Source of the DNA: Pilaira anomala
Taxonomy: Eukaryota; Mucoromycota; Mucoromycetes; Mucorales; Mucoraceae
Reading direction: 5' to 3'
DNA length: 64,000 nucleotides
Assembly (NCBI GenBank): GCA_025716855.1
Contig: JAIXMQ010000017.1
Span: forward strand, 248,001-312,000
Made by a program: the position numbers and the translations under genes. How positions within the stretch are numbered: position 1 is the first letter of the stretch; each line of letters starts with the position of its first letter. Under the pieces are notes generated by a model. It did not search any database and was not told the DNA's origin. It saw nothing but the letters and a program-made list of their open reading frames with translations. Positions 24,649 to 36,962 of this stretch are shown piece by piece.

Positions 24649-27600
24649 ATGGAAGTCGAATTCACGCTGACCACCGAAGAAATTTGGAGAAACACGATAA
24701 GAACAGTCGAGTCCTCGTATTGTTGGTTACTCACGTATGAAGGAAAAGACTATGAACTTGTAGAAGACGCCATTAGTGCCATGCGGAAGTTAATAACGCA
24801 TGGCAAAACATATGAAGCCATGAGAACATACCATACCACCACTACCCAACCCATAAAGCCAGAACAAACAACAACAACAACAACAACAACAACTTCAAAG
24901 TATAGCTCTCGTAAGAAGCATTACTCAGCTCCTGTTACATATAACTTGGAACCTAATTGGCGACAATTAGATGAATCAACCATCGAAGTTGATCTAGGTT
25001 CCAACGGAGAAAAAGCCCTTGCAATTTCTGTGACTACAGAGGCTCAATTAGACCAAGTTATCCAGGATATTCATCAAGCAGAATTTATCGCAGTTGATTG
25101 TGAATTCCTGGGCGCTAAAAAATCATTACCTGAATTAAAACTACTTCAAATCGGTGTATCAAAATACAAGGGATATGCAATTCAAGTGGATGTCATTGGT
25201 CATCACATCATCTGTAAAAAGTTAAAACCGATTTTAGAAGATGAACACAAAGATATTGTGGGCTGGGCGTTTCGTAGTGATGCCTTAGCTATTGAGTCTT
25301 ACATTCAGGGGATCGAGTTAGCGCCTGTTCTGGATTTACAAGCGAAACTTAAGCCAATTGCACTGGAAGAATTAAATCTTGGTAATGCCATGAATAAGTT
25401 TGCAGCCGATTGGATTGGAAATCAAGAATTTCAAAAAGCAAAGTCATCTGGATCTCAATTTATCTTTACTGGCCAAGACTGCGTCTGGCTAATCACTCCT
25501 TTACCTCCTAAAGCACTTGTTTATGCCGTGTTTGATGTACTGAGTGTGGTGGCTTTACATGAATATACAAGACATTACCCATCTCCTGAAGTCTCATATT
25601 GGCCATACACCGTCACTGCAAATGCTACACAAAAAGCACTTGATAGATGGCATGTACAACGTGCAACGGGTATCAATTCACCCTCAAATAATGGCACTGT
25701 CAATATTGTGAAGCCAAAAGCAGCTGGTAGTAGAGCAATTCCAATCCGTACCCCACCACCACCTCCTTCTGCTGCTTCTTCATCATCATCAAAAGCACCT
25801 GTTGTTTCTACTCCAAGAATAACGGATGATGGATACGATGATGAAGATATTCGATTTCAAAGAGACCTTCAACTTGCACTTGAAAGATCCGTAACAGATT
25901 CCATCGTCCGTCCCTCCAGCGATGGTCAATCAAGTAAAGATCGTGTGGTTGAAACATCTGAGGCTTATCAAAGTATGGATTCCATAGCCCAAGAATTAAA
26001 CTCGAACCCAAATAATCAAATGAGGAATACAATTCAATTCGCTGAGGTTCCTTCAAAGAAATCAACCGCTCCTCCACTTGTCACAGGCTCTTGGGGTACA
26101 GAAATGTTGGATGAACAGCCATTTATCGGAAAGAATTGGAACGAGCGTAGTTTCCCTATATCACCTACATCTCCATCACGCACCGTTCAACAGCAACCTA
26201 GTCCTTCTTCGAATGCATCCGTGACGTCTAAACTACAACCTGCCCCTCTTTCAAATGAACCTAAACAACAACCTGTTTCTTCCACTGAACCTGTGGTTAC
26301 ACCTAAACAATCGTCAGCTCCCCTCGAATGGAGATCAGGAACAAAAAAATATCTTTGGGATGATAATGCGAAGCCTAGACATCAATGGGGATCCAACACT
26401 ACAAAAGATTTACCAAGTCAATGGGGTGATGGAAATAAAGCTCAAACCAATACAAATCAATGGTCTGATCTCAACAAGGTAAATTTAAATGTAAAGCAGC
26501 CACAGTCACAACCACCACCACCACCACCACAACAACAACAACGAGTTGAGATCAATAAAAATGCCACTGGTCAATGGGGTGACCTAAGTAAGAATACAGG
26601 TAGTCAATGGGGTGATGTAAATAAAAGTACTACAGAAACAACCACAACTTCTCAATGGGGTGATGCAAATAAAAGTACAACAACAACAACAACAACTTCT
26701 CAATGGGGTAACGATACTAATTCAAGTACAGGATCGCCCAACCAATGGAGAGAATCCAGTGCGACATCAGGTAAAGAACAAAGAAAATAAAAAAAAAAAA
26801 AAAATTTAATGCATGTGTAAATCATAGTAACATATCAAATAGATTATAAATCACCCAAATCCTCTAGTTATCGATCTCCTAAACTTTTAGAAACACAAAT
26901 GAACCTTTCACCCTCCATGAGCCATCAAGGCAGACGTCTATCTTCTTCCTCCTCCTCCGGAGGAGCTAATACCATGTCACCTACTTCAAACACCAAACGA
27001 GAAAAAGTACCTGGATCATTTAAACCCGAAAAGCAAAAATACACGAGTGAACTCAAGAATCGAATTGTAGCAGGCAATCAAGGTGGTAGTTTCACATGGG
27101 CTCCTGAAACCAAGAATGAAATGAGTAGTGCCTCTTGGAAATCCTTTGTGTCTTCTACCATCAGTGATTGGAAGGAAGGTAAAGATATATCCATCGATGC
27201 CATGATGAATCCATTACCCTCTAGTAAAGAAACTACGCCGGTACCAGCTCCTGTCAAATTTAATACTAAAGTACAAGATCATTATGTGCGTGGTGGTAAG
27301 ATTGGAGATAGTAGTACGGGTGTCATGTCTAAAGAGACAGAAGAAGATAATTGGAGAGTACAAGAGGAACGTCCTGATACGATGCAAATGCCAATGAATC
27401 AAATACCTATTCGTACAAAATTTAGTGGTCCTCGTGTACAAAACCCTGATGATGATGACGATGATGACGATGACGATGATGATGATGATGAGGATAATGA
27501 CAATGATACGGATGGTAGTTACAACGATGCAGATTTCCCAATTTTAAAAATGAACATGAAATTACAAAAGGATATATATAATAAGGGACAACAAACAAAA

Positions 27601-28296
27601 GAAAAAGGTGTTGAATCATTGCCTACATTTATTGATGGTATCTATCTTTATGGAGGAGAGGATGATGCGGAACTGGCCATGTTAAGGTTGACTACACCGG
27701 AACATTTGGATATGGTACAGATACCTGAGCCTGGTACAGACTTTACTGCCGCTATTTGTTTCCATTTTGTTCGTATCAATAATTCCACCGTTTTAAAAGC
27801 AATTCAAGTATATCTCAGTACAGGGGCATCGTATACTGCGTTGATCGAAAAGACGTTTATGATGAGACCACCAGGTACACTGAAAGACACGCGATTTGGC
27901 AAACTCTTGACTGATCCTTCGATTCAGCGAGTGTGTTGGGCACCGTATTTTATTGAAGATGAAATGATGCAAAAGATGGGATTTGCCATTGGCCGTTGTG
28001 TGGACTTATCAGCACGAGCAAATTACGGTAGAAACGACAATGAAACCTTGAGTTTCGTCCAAGCGATGAACTATTACTTGAGTGATTGGGCCGACAAGAA
28101 GCAATTTATGGAAGCCAAAGCCGACTTTGAAGCATTGAATACAAAGAAATTCTCAAGTACTTGTTGGGATCGTGAGAAGTTACCGGAAGCCGTATTAAAA
28201 TACTGTGCCTTACAAGGGTTGGCAGCTTATGCATTATACCGCAAGACTTTGGAGGTCTTGGATGTTTCCAATGAAGATTTTATGTATGGCGTCTAA
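24649..28296 (+). CDS. WG-repeat protein with DEDDy 3'-5' exonuclease domain (QIP-like candidate)
   Basis: Two exons, 24649-26770 and 26843-28296 (phase-1 intron), give 1191 residues. Residues about 125-310 form a DEDDy exonuclease: VDCEF (D150, E152), GWAFRSDALAI (D211), and YAVFD (Y292, D296). A Ser/Pro/Gln-rich linker follows, then from about residue 565 to 705 at least seven Q-W-G or related W units such as SQWGDVNKS separated by Thr/Asn. Exon 2 encodes a low-complexity region, an Asp run near residue 900, and a second, exonuclease-like domain (about 970-1191) whose acidic residues are lost. WG/GW arrays are known Argonaute-binding hooks, and QIP in Neurospora is an Argonaute-associated exonuclease. 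Function here is inferred. The upstream in-frame ATG at 24562 is rejected because its leader encodes poly-Lys. Confidence 0.8.
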
Positions 28297-28752
28297 CAAA
28301 TAATAAATCATTTATTTTAATACTTGGAATAGAATTTCGTATTACGTGAAGATTTTTTTGCATTTACTCGTTATAGTAATTGAAAGAATCGGGTGAATGA
28401 CCTTCATATGCTTTACGGAATTAGTTACGAAAAAAAAAAAAAAAAAAAAAAAAAGCTCCAATCATGCGAATATATATATATATATATATATATATTGCGT
28501 GTATCATTTTGGTAAAATAATATATATGTATACCTAAAAAGAGAGAACAATAACAGTGAGGAGTTTATAAAAAAGTATATTTAAGCGAAAAAAAAAAAAA
28601 AATAAACAACAATAATAAAAGGCGTACAAAGAATTTTGGAAATTCCGATAATATGATCCAAAAATAAAAGGAGTTGAAATTCACCTTTTTTTTTTTTTTT
28701 TCTTTTCTCTCTCTTTCTTTATATTTTTATATTTTTAATTTTGAAGCAAACA
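28297..28752. other. Spacer with poly-A and TA microsatellites
   Basis: No gene is seen. It contains poly-A at about 28430-28454, a (TA)n run at about 28471-28495, and a T/C-rich tract just before the methyltransferase start. Confidence 0.6.
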
Positions 28753-28780
28753 ATGGGTGGTAATATTTCACGCGATCCAC

Positions 28781-28811
<31 letters not shown>

Positions 28812-30185
28812 CAATCATCACAGTAAAAAAATGAGATCAGGATTTCGAAATAATTCAGCTACACCTACAGTGTTAACAACATCACAAGATAATCATCATA
28901 CAACAGCAGAAGAAAAGGGATCGATTGTTCAACATCCTTCAAAAAGAATGATTCATGGTAGAACTTACCATAGCAACCCAGATAGTACATACATGTTACC
29001 AAGAGATGATATAGAAATTGATAGGTTACATGAAGAACATTTTGTAATTAAAGAATTACTTGGATTGTAAATATAATACATGTATACATATACACAAACA
29101 AAAAAAACAAAAAACAAAAAAAAACTCACATCATGTAATAGTAATATTATGGTTGAAGCTTTAAAGTTAATGGACTTTCAATCAGGTGGATTAGAAGTAC
29201 TCGATGTTTGCTGTGGTCCAGCCACATGGTTATGTGAAACTAGTTTAGAATACCCAAATTGTCGTTTCTCTGGTATCGATATGTGTAGTTTATGGCCTCA
29301 AGTGATTCGACCTGTAAACCTGGATTTTACAGAGGCCAATGTATTACAAGGATTGCCTTATCCTGATAGATCCTTTGGTAACACCTTTTTTTTTTTTTTA
29401 AACTTTTTATTGATGCACAAAACCATTAATTCTTTATTCTTTGTGTGTGTATATAGATTTTATTCAAATGAGGTATATATATATATAATTAAAAAAAAAT
29501 GTTTAATCTCGTGTAGGTTCTAAAAGGTTATATATATATATATATATGATAGATTCGTCGGGCTTGCTTTCAAAACAGATGAATGGCCATTTGTTATTTC
29601 CGAAATTAAACGTGTTTTAAAAGACGGTGGTTGTTTTCAATGTGTTGAGTTGGATATGCGGGTAAGACTAAAAAAAGAGAGAAATGAGAATTTTTATTTA
29701 AATATATATATACATAGATTACAACGTCAGATCCAATAGCTCAAAATTATACAGAAACTTGTAAGCTGTTCATTTACTTGTTTTATACTAGTAGATTTAT
29801 AACTAAACTGACCAATTTTTTTTTTTTTTTTTTTTTTTTTGTAAAAAAAGTTGAAACATTTTGTAATTCATATGGATTAGATGCTTCAATAGGTGCTAAA
29901 CTTGATTTTTTATTAACTGAACCAAATCGAAGTGGAGAAAAGATGAAAATCTTACAGAGCGAATACAGAGAAATACCATTGGGATGGGGAGGTCCTATTG
30001 GGGAAGCATATATTCGAATATTTCAAGGCTATTTGGATGGTTTATCTCCTTGGTTAAAACGTTTTCTTCAAATCTCGGATCATCAAAGTTATGATTTGAT
30101 TATGAGTAAAACAAAGCTTGCATTAATTCAATCAAAATCATTTATGGGTCTTTATGCATTTTTGGTACAAAAACAGTCTGATTAA
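28753..30185 (+). CDS. Class I SAM-dependent methyltransferase
   Basis: Six exons (28753-29066, 29142-29377, 29457-29472, 29553-29661, 29718-29760, 29851-30185) give 350 residues. The Rossmann-fold SAM site is visible: motif I VLDVCCGPATWLCE, then YPNCRFSGIDMC with the acidic residue that binds the SAM ribose, then LPYPDRSFDFIQMRF and RVLKDGGCFQCVELD. The first 85 residues are Thr/His/Ser-rich and probably disordered, starting MGGNISRD, which could be N-myristoylated. The third exon is only 16 nt but is needed to join SFD to FIQMR in frame. This resembles the expanded fungal LaeA-like or ubiE-like small-molecule methyltransferases. The substrate is unknown. Confidence 0.88.
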
Positions 30186-31046
30186 CCTTTTTTTTTTTTC
30201 ACATAATTATCTTTTTGTAATATTATACACCCTGTCTTTCCTTCTTTCTTTTATATACATTTTCTGTCTCTTTTTTTTTTCCTATTAATTACAAGTTTGC
30301 TATATCCCTACTACCATCAACCTATGTACACATAAAAAAAAAAAAAAAAACTTTCTAATCAAAAAACTTTATTTTCTTCGTTATTTTAAAATTGAGTTAA
30401 AAAAAAAAAAGCTTAAAATGAGTTCAATTCATTGGTAGTTTATTTGATATAAATATAACTATATATCGAAAACTGTAGTAAACATAAAAAAAGAGAGAGA
30501 ACATGTCCGAGCAAGATTAACTCAAGTTTTCTAGAGTCAGTTCAGATGCATTGCACACTAAAAAGGATGCAATTGTTCTTGTGTGACATCAAATTGATGC
30601 AATTAGTTTACCTTTTGCCTTAATTGAAGGGACAACGAATGTAATACCACCGAACTTTCAAAAAAAAAAAAAAAAAAAACCTGCATGCATAATATCTCTA
30701 GATTCATTTGAAAGTAAATTATGCCATAATGAATAATATGAATGATGGCATTGACAAAAACAAAATCAGCCCGTAAAAAAAAAAAAAAAAAAAAAAACGC
30801 ATCTGACACACTGTATTTCTAAAATGAAATTTTTTATTTATAATCAGAGAGAGAGAGAGAGACACTTGACCGTTTTACCTACGTGAATAAAATATTCAAA
30901 TGTCTAGTACTAGCCTCTTATCTTTTTTCGCTTGATATTCAGCTTTCTATTGTATTTGTTCATGTATATATATTTTCAATACTTTAGTTTTTAATACAAA
31001 TAAATACATGTGAGTTACCATTTTTTTATACACAAGACTTTCGGTT
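30186..31046. other. Convergent 3' spacer
   Basis: The interval lies between the ends of the methyltransferase (+) and Lst7 (-) genes. It holds A/T homopolymers (about 30334-30350, 30660-30679, 30776-30797) and a (GA)n run near 30847-30862. No gene was recognised. Confidence 0.5.
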
Positions 31047-32128
31047 CTACCCATACAGAGCTTTTCCATTCTCTTTCTAGAAGATAATTTTAAAGTATAG
31101 CTGAATTGAGCTTGAATTTGTGCATAAATATCCTATTATGCATCATTTTGATGTTTAAAAGAATTATACACATATACCGACCTTTTTTTTTTTTTACCTT
31201 GACACCTAATAAATCAACCAGTGATCTTAAAGCTGTATTACTCTTTCTTCTAAAGAAAGGGTCTTGTGAGGAAATCGGAGTACGTCTTGTGATGGATTGT
31301 TGTCTATTATTTTCTTTTTCTTTTTGAAACACAATGTTGGCACGTTCTTGTAAGTTTAGTGCCATTGATCTAAAAGCGCTACAAATAAACATTAAACCTC
31401 TCCTCTCTCATTTTTTTTTTTTTTTGTAACTCTTTCCAAAATGTTAGGGAGGGGAATTTACCTCACAAGAAATGGCCAACAAGATATTAAATAGACTCTA
31501 TCTGTCATCAACATCATTAAAGAATAAAACCTTGCCTCTCCTCTTGCTTGTGAATCTCTTAATTTAAACATATAACTCATGACATATCCATTTTCATCAT
31601 CTCCAAACAAGACAGGGCCATCCCTTCCTTGACAAAATTCTGCCGTCAAACTAACAAAAAAAAACAAAAAAAAAAGGTTTTTTTTTTAAAAGATAATTTT
31701 AAATATCTATGTACATATATATAATATATATATATATACCTCCTCACACAGGCAAGTCGAACTGCTTTATATAAATGGTTTTGTAATGGTGCTTTTGTAC
31801 CGATATATTTAATAGAAGCGTCATCCTGATCAAGTGTATATAAATTTTTTGCCTCCGTTACCATGTGTCCATTATTTACAAGTGGTAATTGTGCAGTACA
31901 TGCAGCACAAGTACCTGAAGAAGTCTTTTGAGGTGTGTTACTTAGTGAATTTTTTCTTATCGGTGGTAAAGGTCCTGTCTCTGTCTCTAAAGGCATAGAC
32001 TTGATTGGGGGTATATTTAAGTCAAGACTAGCTTGAGTTTGGGTTGTTTGGTGAATCGTTTGTGTACAATATACAACGCAAGGTCCATGTACTTCACAAA
32101 AGTGAAGTAATGCAATTAAAGCATTCAT
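31047..32128 (-). CDS. LST7: Folliculin/Lst7 longin-domain protein
   Basis: Exons 32128-31740, 31650-31462 and 31378-31198 are secure, and a short terminal exon, 31076-31047, is tentative (about 262 residues in total). The start MNALIALLHFCEVHGPCVV is diagnostic of folliculin. CAACTAQLP, LACVRSLTAEFCQGRDGPV, LFGDDENGYVMSYMF and LRDSQARGEARFYSL continue the longin domain. The protein ends after NTALRSLVDLLGVK, so it lacks the DENN part of animal folliculin and is close in length to yeast Lst7 (242 aa). Lst7 with Lst4 is a GAP for Rag-family GTPases at the vacuole in TORC1 amino-acid signalling. Without the last exon the frame runs into intron sequence. Confidence 0.87.
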
Positions 32129-33813
32129 ATTGAAATGTTTTAATTAAAAAAAAAAAAAAAAAAAAAAAAACGTATAAAAAGGAGTTGAAATAAAAATATG
32201 TTGTATTCTTTCTTATTTAGGTCTGATTTCAAGTATTTTTTTTTTCTTTTTCTTTTTCTTTTGCCTGGCTATTTTACTAAATTGAGGCAAAAAGATGTAT
32301 ACATGTATTAAAAAACAAAACAAAAGCGTACCACTTGTCTTCTCAAAGACAATCTTCATGGCATCAGAACAATCCAGATAGAAGAGAGAGAGAGAGAGTC
32401 ATCTGATAATAATGCCCAAGCAGAAACAGTCCAGATGATTTGTAAAGCAAGAATGTATTTCATTATGTAATCAGTCATGAACTGACACAAAGAGTTCTAC
32501 CTAACTACATATCGGGCTCTAACACGAAGATTTGCTACATAGGAAGAATGTGAATATTTATTCTAACTGCTTTTTATGTTTAGTTATCATGTAAGGTAAT
32601 GTCTACTTATTATGTGTCAAACAACACAATCTATATACATTTCTTGATTCATGTTTTATTTCTCCATATTCCTGAAGGAAATCTTCAGGCACTTTTTTTT
32701 TTTTTTATGGCAAATTACTTATCTTTCTTCAACCTCTGTTGTATAGTAAGGACCATTGAAATCAATTAAAACAATTGCTATAATAATTAAAAATAAAAAG
32801 GGTTATTGTAACTTTTAAAAAAAAAAGTCAAGCCAATGCTTTTTTTTATTATGTATTCTTCTTTTTATTTGATCTCGTGATAATAGTAACAATAGAAGTA
32901 GTAGCAGAGTTGGTATAAGTTTCTCCGTTCCAGTAAAGGGTGCTGCTTTGTTCTTCGATCACTTCTTTAACAAATACTTTTTTTTTTCCTGTACATGGCA
33001 CGTACTTTTATCTGCAGCACCCCCCCCCCCATTCATCACTTTCAGCAAACTATCAGGCTGTTTCGATCATGCTTGTTATCAGTGTGTTTGAAGGAAGGAT
33101 TGGGGAGGGGTTTTTTTTAACGGGTTAAAAGTGATTTTGTTGTCACTGAGTTCCTTGCCATCCTCTTCTATACGTACCCTCAATCCATAGAACAGGTTTG
33201 AAGTTACGTGTAGGTGAAGTTGTGTGGTTGTTTACTACCGCTTTTTTTTTTTTTTACCGAACGCCAACAAAGCCCTTTTTTTTTTCTTCTGGATTCAGCT
33301 ATACATTGTCTTGATGAATATATACGCGAAACTCAGAAATCCTATTTAGATAAACAAGTATATCATCTGTGAGAGAGGAAATGACCTTCAGAAACTGAAC
33401 ACAAAATTCTGGATCTTCTTGCGAATGGGCGATAGCGACAATTGAAGGAGACGGTCCAAAGCATAGAGAAGACACACGCATCTTATCTCGTATGTACCGT
33501 GGGTAGTGACGTGAAAGAGAAAACCTCGTAAAACCAGTTGACCTTACTCCCTTATAACTAGCTCGCTGATGGTCACCTCACCACTACTAACGCGTTCAGA
33601 TAGAACATTTGCTTTTTCCAACGTATATATATATATATAATCTGTACAAAAAGAGAGTATTTGTTATTAAAGTTTATTAGACAATGAGTGTCACTCTTTT
33701 ATCATAAATCTTACACCTTCTGAGACAAAAAAATGTAGTATGATGCAATTTTCAAAGTTGTCCATATATTCCTTGATACGATATCTTGTTGCGAAGAACA
33801 TATATGCAATCAA

Positions 33814-33845
<32 letters not shown>

Positions 33846-34681
33846 GACTACTGAAAGGAAAGGTTTATGTTTTGTAATGGAAAAAGAGACATAAAGAAAA
33901 AAAAAAGGATAAAAAGTGATTTATTTAAAGGAAATTCAAATAAACCTGTTATTGTGGCGAATTCTGATAAACTAAAAAAATATATATATATATATATATC
34001 TGTATGGATATGTAGACCTGCTTTTTGAGTTTAGCCTCTATGTATGTTTTCAAGAGGCGTAACAACAGTCATGAGCAAGTATGTATATCTTTTAAAAAAC
34101 CAAAGTGGTCTTCTCGCTATGTATCAGTAGTAGCCCAAGAAGTCTTCCTCTTCTTACTTTCTTTTTTTTTTTATTAACTCACTTGATACATACATTTTGT
34201 CTTATCAACGTTACGTCTATGTATACCTATGGATATTGTTTCTTTTTAATTCATGTCTTACTATAACCTCTTTTCATTCTTATTCAATTACAAACACAAT
34301 TAAAAAGTGAATATTATATGAAAAAAAAAAAAGCAAAAAAGTTGTAGTAGTACCCAAAGTGTAATCTTTATAATCTGATAAAAAGCAATTTTTTGAAAAT
34401 TACTAAATCAAGAAATTCTATTTTTGGCTTCCTCCAGACCTTCTGAATCTGTGAAAAGCGGGGCTGCTCAGGAATAATGGAGCGATCTTCATTGGTACTC
34501 TTCAAAAGCAATTTTTTTTGTTGTTGAAATTATGTTAAAATGTTGAATACCATACACACGTGACAGAGGGTTTACCCGAGTTTGTTGAAATTGACAAGTA
34601 ACACACCCCCCGCATTTTACTAGTGTCCCGTTTTCCTTTTCTTTTTTTTTCCTTTTCTTTTTTTTTTTTTATATTCACGAT
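32129..34681. other. 2.5 kb divergent intergenic region
   Basis: This lies between Lst7 (-) and Icp55 (+) and should hold both promoters. It contains a (GA)n run near 32384-32398, a C10 run near 33019, A/T homopolymers and TA microsatellites (about 33626, 33980). The only coding-like piece is the minus-strand open stretch at 33299-33577. Confidence 0.45.
33299..33577 (-). other. Unassigned open frame, 92 codons, possible gene fragment
   Basis: The minus strand is open from just after a TGA at 33580-33578 to a stop at 33301-33299. The first Met gives 60 residues beginning MRVSSLCFGPSPSIVAIA; upstream in frame is HYPRYIRDK. The segment is clearly less AT-rich than its surroundings, which suggests former or present coding. 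I do not recognise the family. It could be an exon of an unmodelled small gene or a decayed gene. Confidence 0.25.
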
Positions 34682-36780
34682 ATGTTCCGTTCCCGTCTAC
34701 TCAAGCTTTCTTCTGTAGCAGGTAAAAAAAATTAAACTGTCTTGTAAAAAAAACAAAAAAAAAAAAAAAACTAAAAAGCTGTTATTTAGTTGCTCAAAAA
34801 GTTTTACTTCAGTCAAGTCGTCGTATTCATCCTGTTCGTCCTGCATGTCAAAGATTCTTTACTTCAGAACATGTACCTGAGACTCATAAGCGTTCTTTTG
34901 GTCAACCCACACCCTTGACTCACCCAACTATGATGAAAAAGGGAGAAGGTAAAATAATCATAAAATGATAAAGGATTCTATTTGCTTACTTTATTTTCTC
35001 TCCCTCTTTTTTTTTTTTTTCCTTTCTGTCAATAGTGACACCTGGTTTGACTTTAGAAGAATTTGAGACTAGACGTTCTAACTTGATGAAGTCTTTACCA
35101 AAGGGTAGTACAGTTATAAGTTTGGGGTATGGCACAAGATACATGACCAACAACATTTTTTATCCATTTCATCAAAATACGGATTTTTGGTATTTATGTG
35201 GATTTAATGAACCTGATGCAGCCATGATATTAGGTATAGATCTTGTACACAGACATACACATAGATACACATAAAGATGAGACGCGCTTCAACTTACTAA
35301 CTATTTCATATAGAAAAGGATGAATCAGAACGTGGGTACAAACAAACCATGTTTGTTCCTCCCAAGAGTCCCAGTGCGGAGTTATGGGATGGCCCTAGAA
35401 CAGGTGTAGATGGTGTCAAAGAAATATTTGGTGCTGATGAAGCTTATGAAAACTCCAGATTTCCTAGCTTTTTAAAACAAGTACTTGGTTCTTCTGAACA
35501 TATCTTTATGGATAGTCCTGGCTCACAACCTACATTGGCTTCAAATGATGCAACGAAGAAGTTAATTGAAACGGGTACGTTGGCTTCTTTTTTTAATTCT
35601 CTGGCGTCTTGGAATAAAAAACGTTTGATGATTTCAAAAAAGGGTGTGTGTATGCGTGTATGCGTATATATATATATATATATATATACGTGGATTTAGG
35701 GGGGAGGGGAAATGGGTTTTAGTTTATTATCCCAAGACGTAAAAATATATATATATGTATATACATATAATAATACTCACATATATATATATATTATTGC
35801 TGTAGGTATCAAATTACAAACTATTTTACCCCTCAGTAAACTTGTACAAGAGCTTAGAATGATCAAAAGTGATTCAGAAATTGAAATTATGAAAAAATCC
35901 GGCTTAATTAGTTCAAAAGCATTTGTAGAAGCCATGAAATGGACAGAACCAGGCACTACAGAAGGCCAACTTTGGGCCAAATTTGATTTTGAATGTAGAT
36001 TGAGAGGATCTACTATACTTGCCTATGTTCCTGTAGTTGCAGGTGGTCCAAATGCTTTATCAATGCATTATGTTCGTAATGATATGGAATTAAAGTAAGT
36101 TTTATTCATGGGAGAGATGTTTTTTTTTAGAATCATATTAGAAACATTGATTCTAAAGTATATTTTAAAACAGGAATGGTGACTTGGTTTTAGTGGATTG
36201 TGGTGGAGAATATAATGGATATGCTAGTGATATTACACGTACATGGCCTGTGAATGGTAAATTCTCTGAAGCGCAACGTGAACTTTATCAAGCGGTTTTA
36301 AATGTGAATAAGTCTTGTATCAAGTTGTGTACAGAAGCAAACCAAGTTTCTTTACATGCTGTTCATACACACTCTGTAAAAGTAATGAAGCAGGAACTTC
36401 AAAATATTGGATTTAATGTGAATAGCTGGGTAAAAAAAAAGAAAAGAAAAAAAAAAAGCGTGATGTAAGCTGTCAACTAAAAAGTATTACAATAGGATCT
36501 TGAACGTATTCTCTATCCTCACCACGTTGGTCATTACTTGGGTTTAGATGTTCATGATTTACATGACTTGGACAGATCACGTAAATTGAAAAAGAACATG
36601 GTGATTACAATTGAGCCAGGAATTTATATTCCATTCAATGATAAATTCCCTGCTAAATATCAAGGTATTGGTATTCGAATTGAAGATAATGTAGTCATTG
36701 GAAAGAACGAACCTTATGTGTTGACAGCTAATACACCTAAAGAAGTTGTTGATATTGAATATTGTTGTGAAAACAATTAA
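34682..36780 (+). CDS. ICP55: Mitochondrial Xaa-Pro aminopeptidase Icp55/APP3
   Basis: Seven exons (34682-34721, 34790-34948, 35036-35233, 35314-35643, 35806-36094, 36174-36429, 36496-36780) encode 518 residues. The Arg/Ser-rich start [14 protein letters not shown] is a mitochondrial presequence. An aminopeptidase-P N-domain follows ([28 protein letters not shown]). The pita-bread metallopeptidase domain has dimetal ligands in [21 protein letters not shown] (two Asp), [13 protein letters not shown] (His), TIEPGIYIP (Glu) and GIRIEDNVV (Glu). Icp55 trims one residue from imported precursors after MPP cleavage and stabilises them. The fourth intron is rich in TG and TA repeats. It is convergent with DUS3, with stops about 180 bp apart across a TA-rich spacer. 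Confidence 0.95.
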
Positions 36781-36962
36781 GAGTTTATATATATGTATAT
36801 ATATATATATTATTTCAATTTTTTTTATTATTATTATTATTTTATTTAGTTAAAACTGTATAGAATCGTATAATTAATGTATTTTACCCCTAAATAAATA
36901 ATAATAATAAAAATGTATCAGTATAAAGTAATAATTAACATGTCAAATATATATATATATAT

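Noticed and set aside
25808..26482. Additional frames inside the WG-exonuclease gene
   Set aside because: They are alternative-frame shadows of Ser/Pro/Gln-rich coding sequence.
26771..26842. Stop codon separating two long exonuclease-like frames, suggesting two genes
   Set aside because: A phase-1 GTAAAG..AAATAG intron joins ATS to DYKSPK in frame. The poly-A after the stop lies inside this intron.
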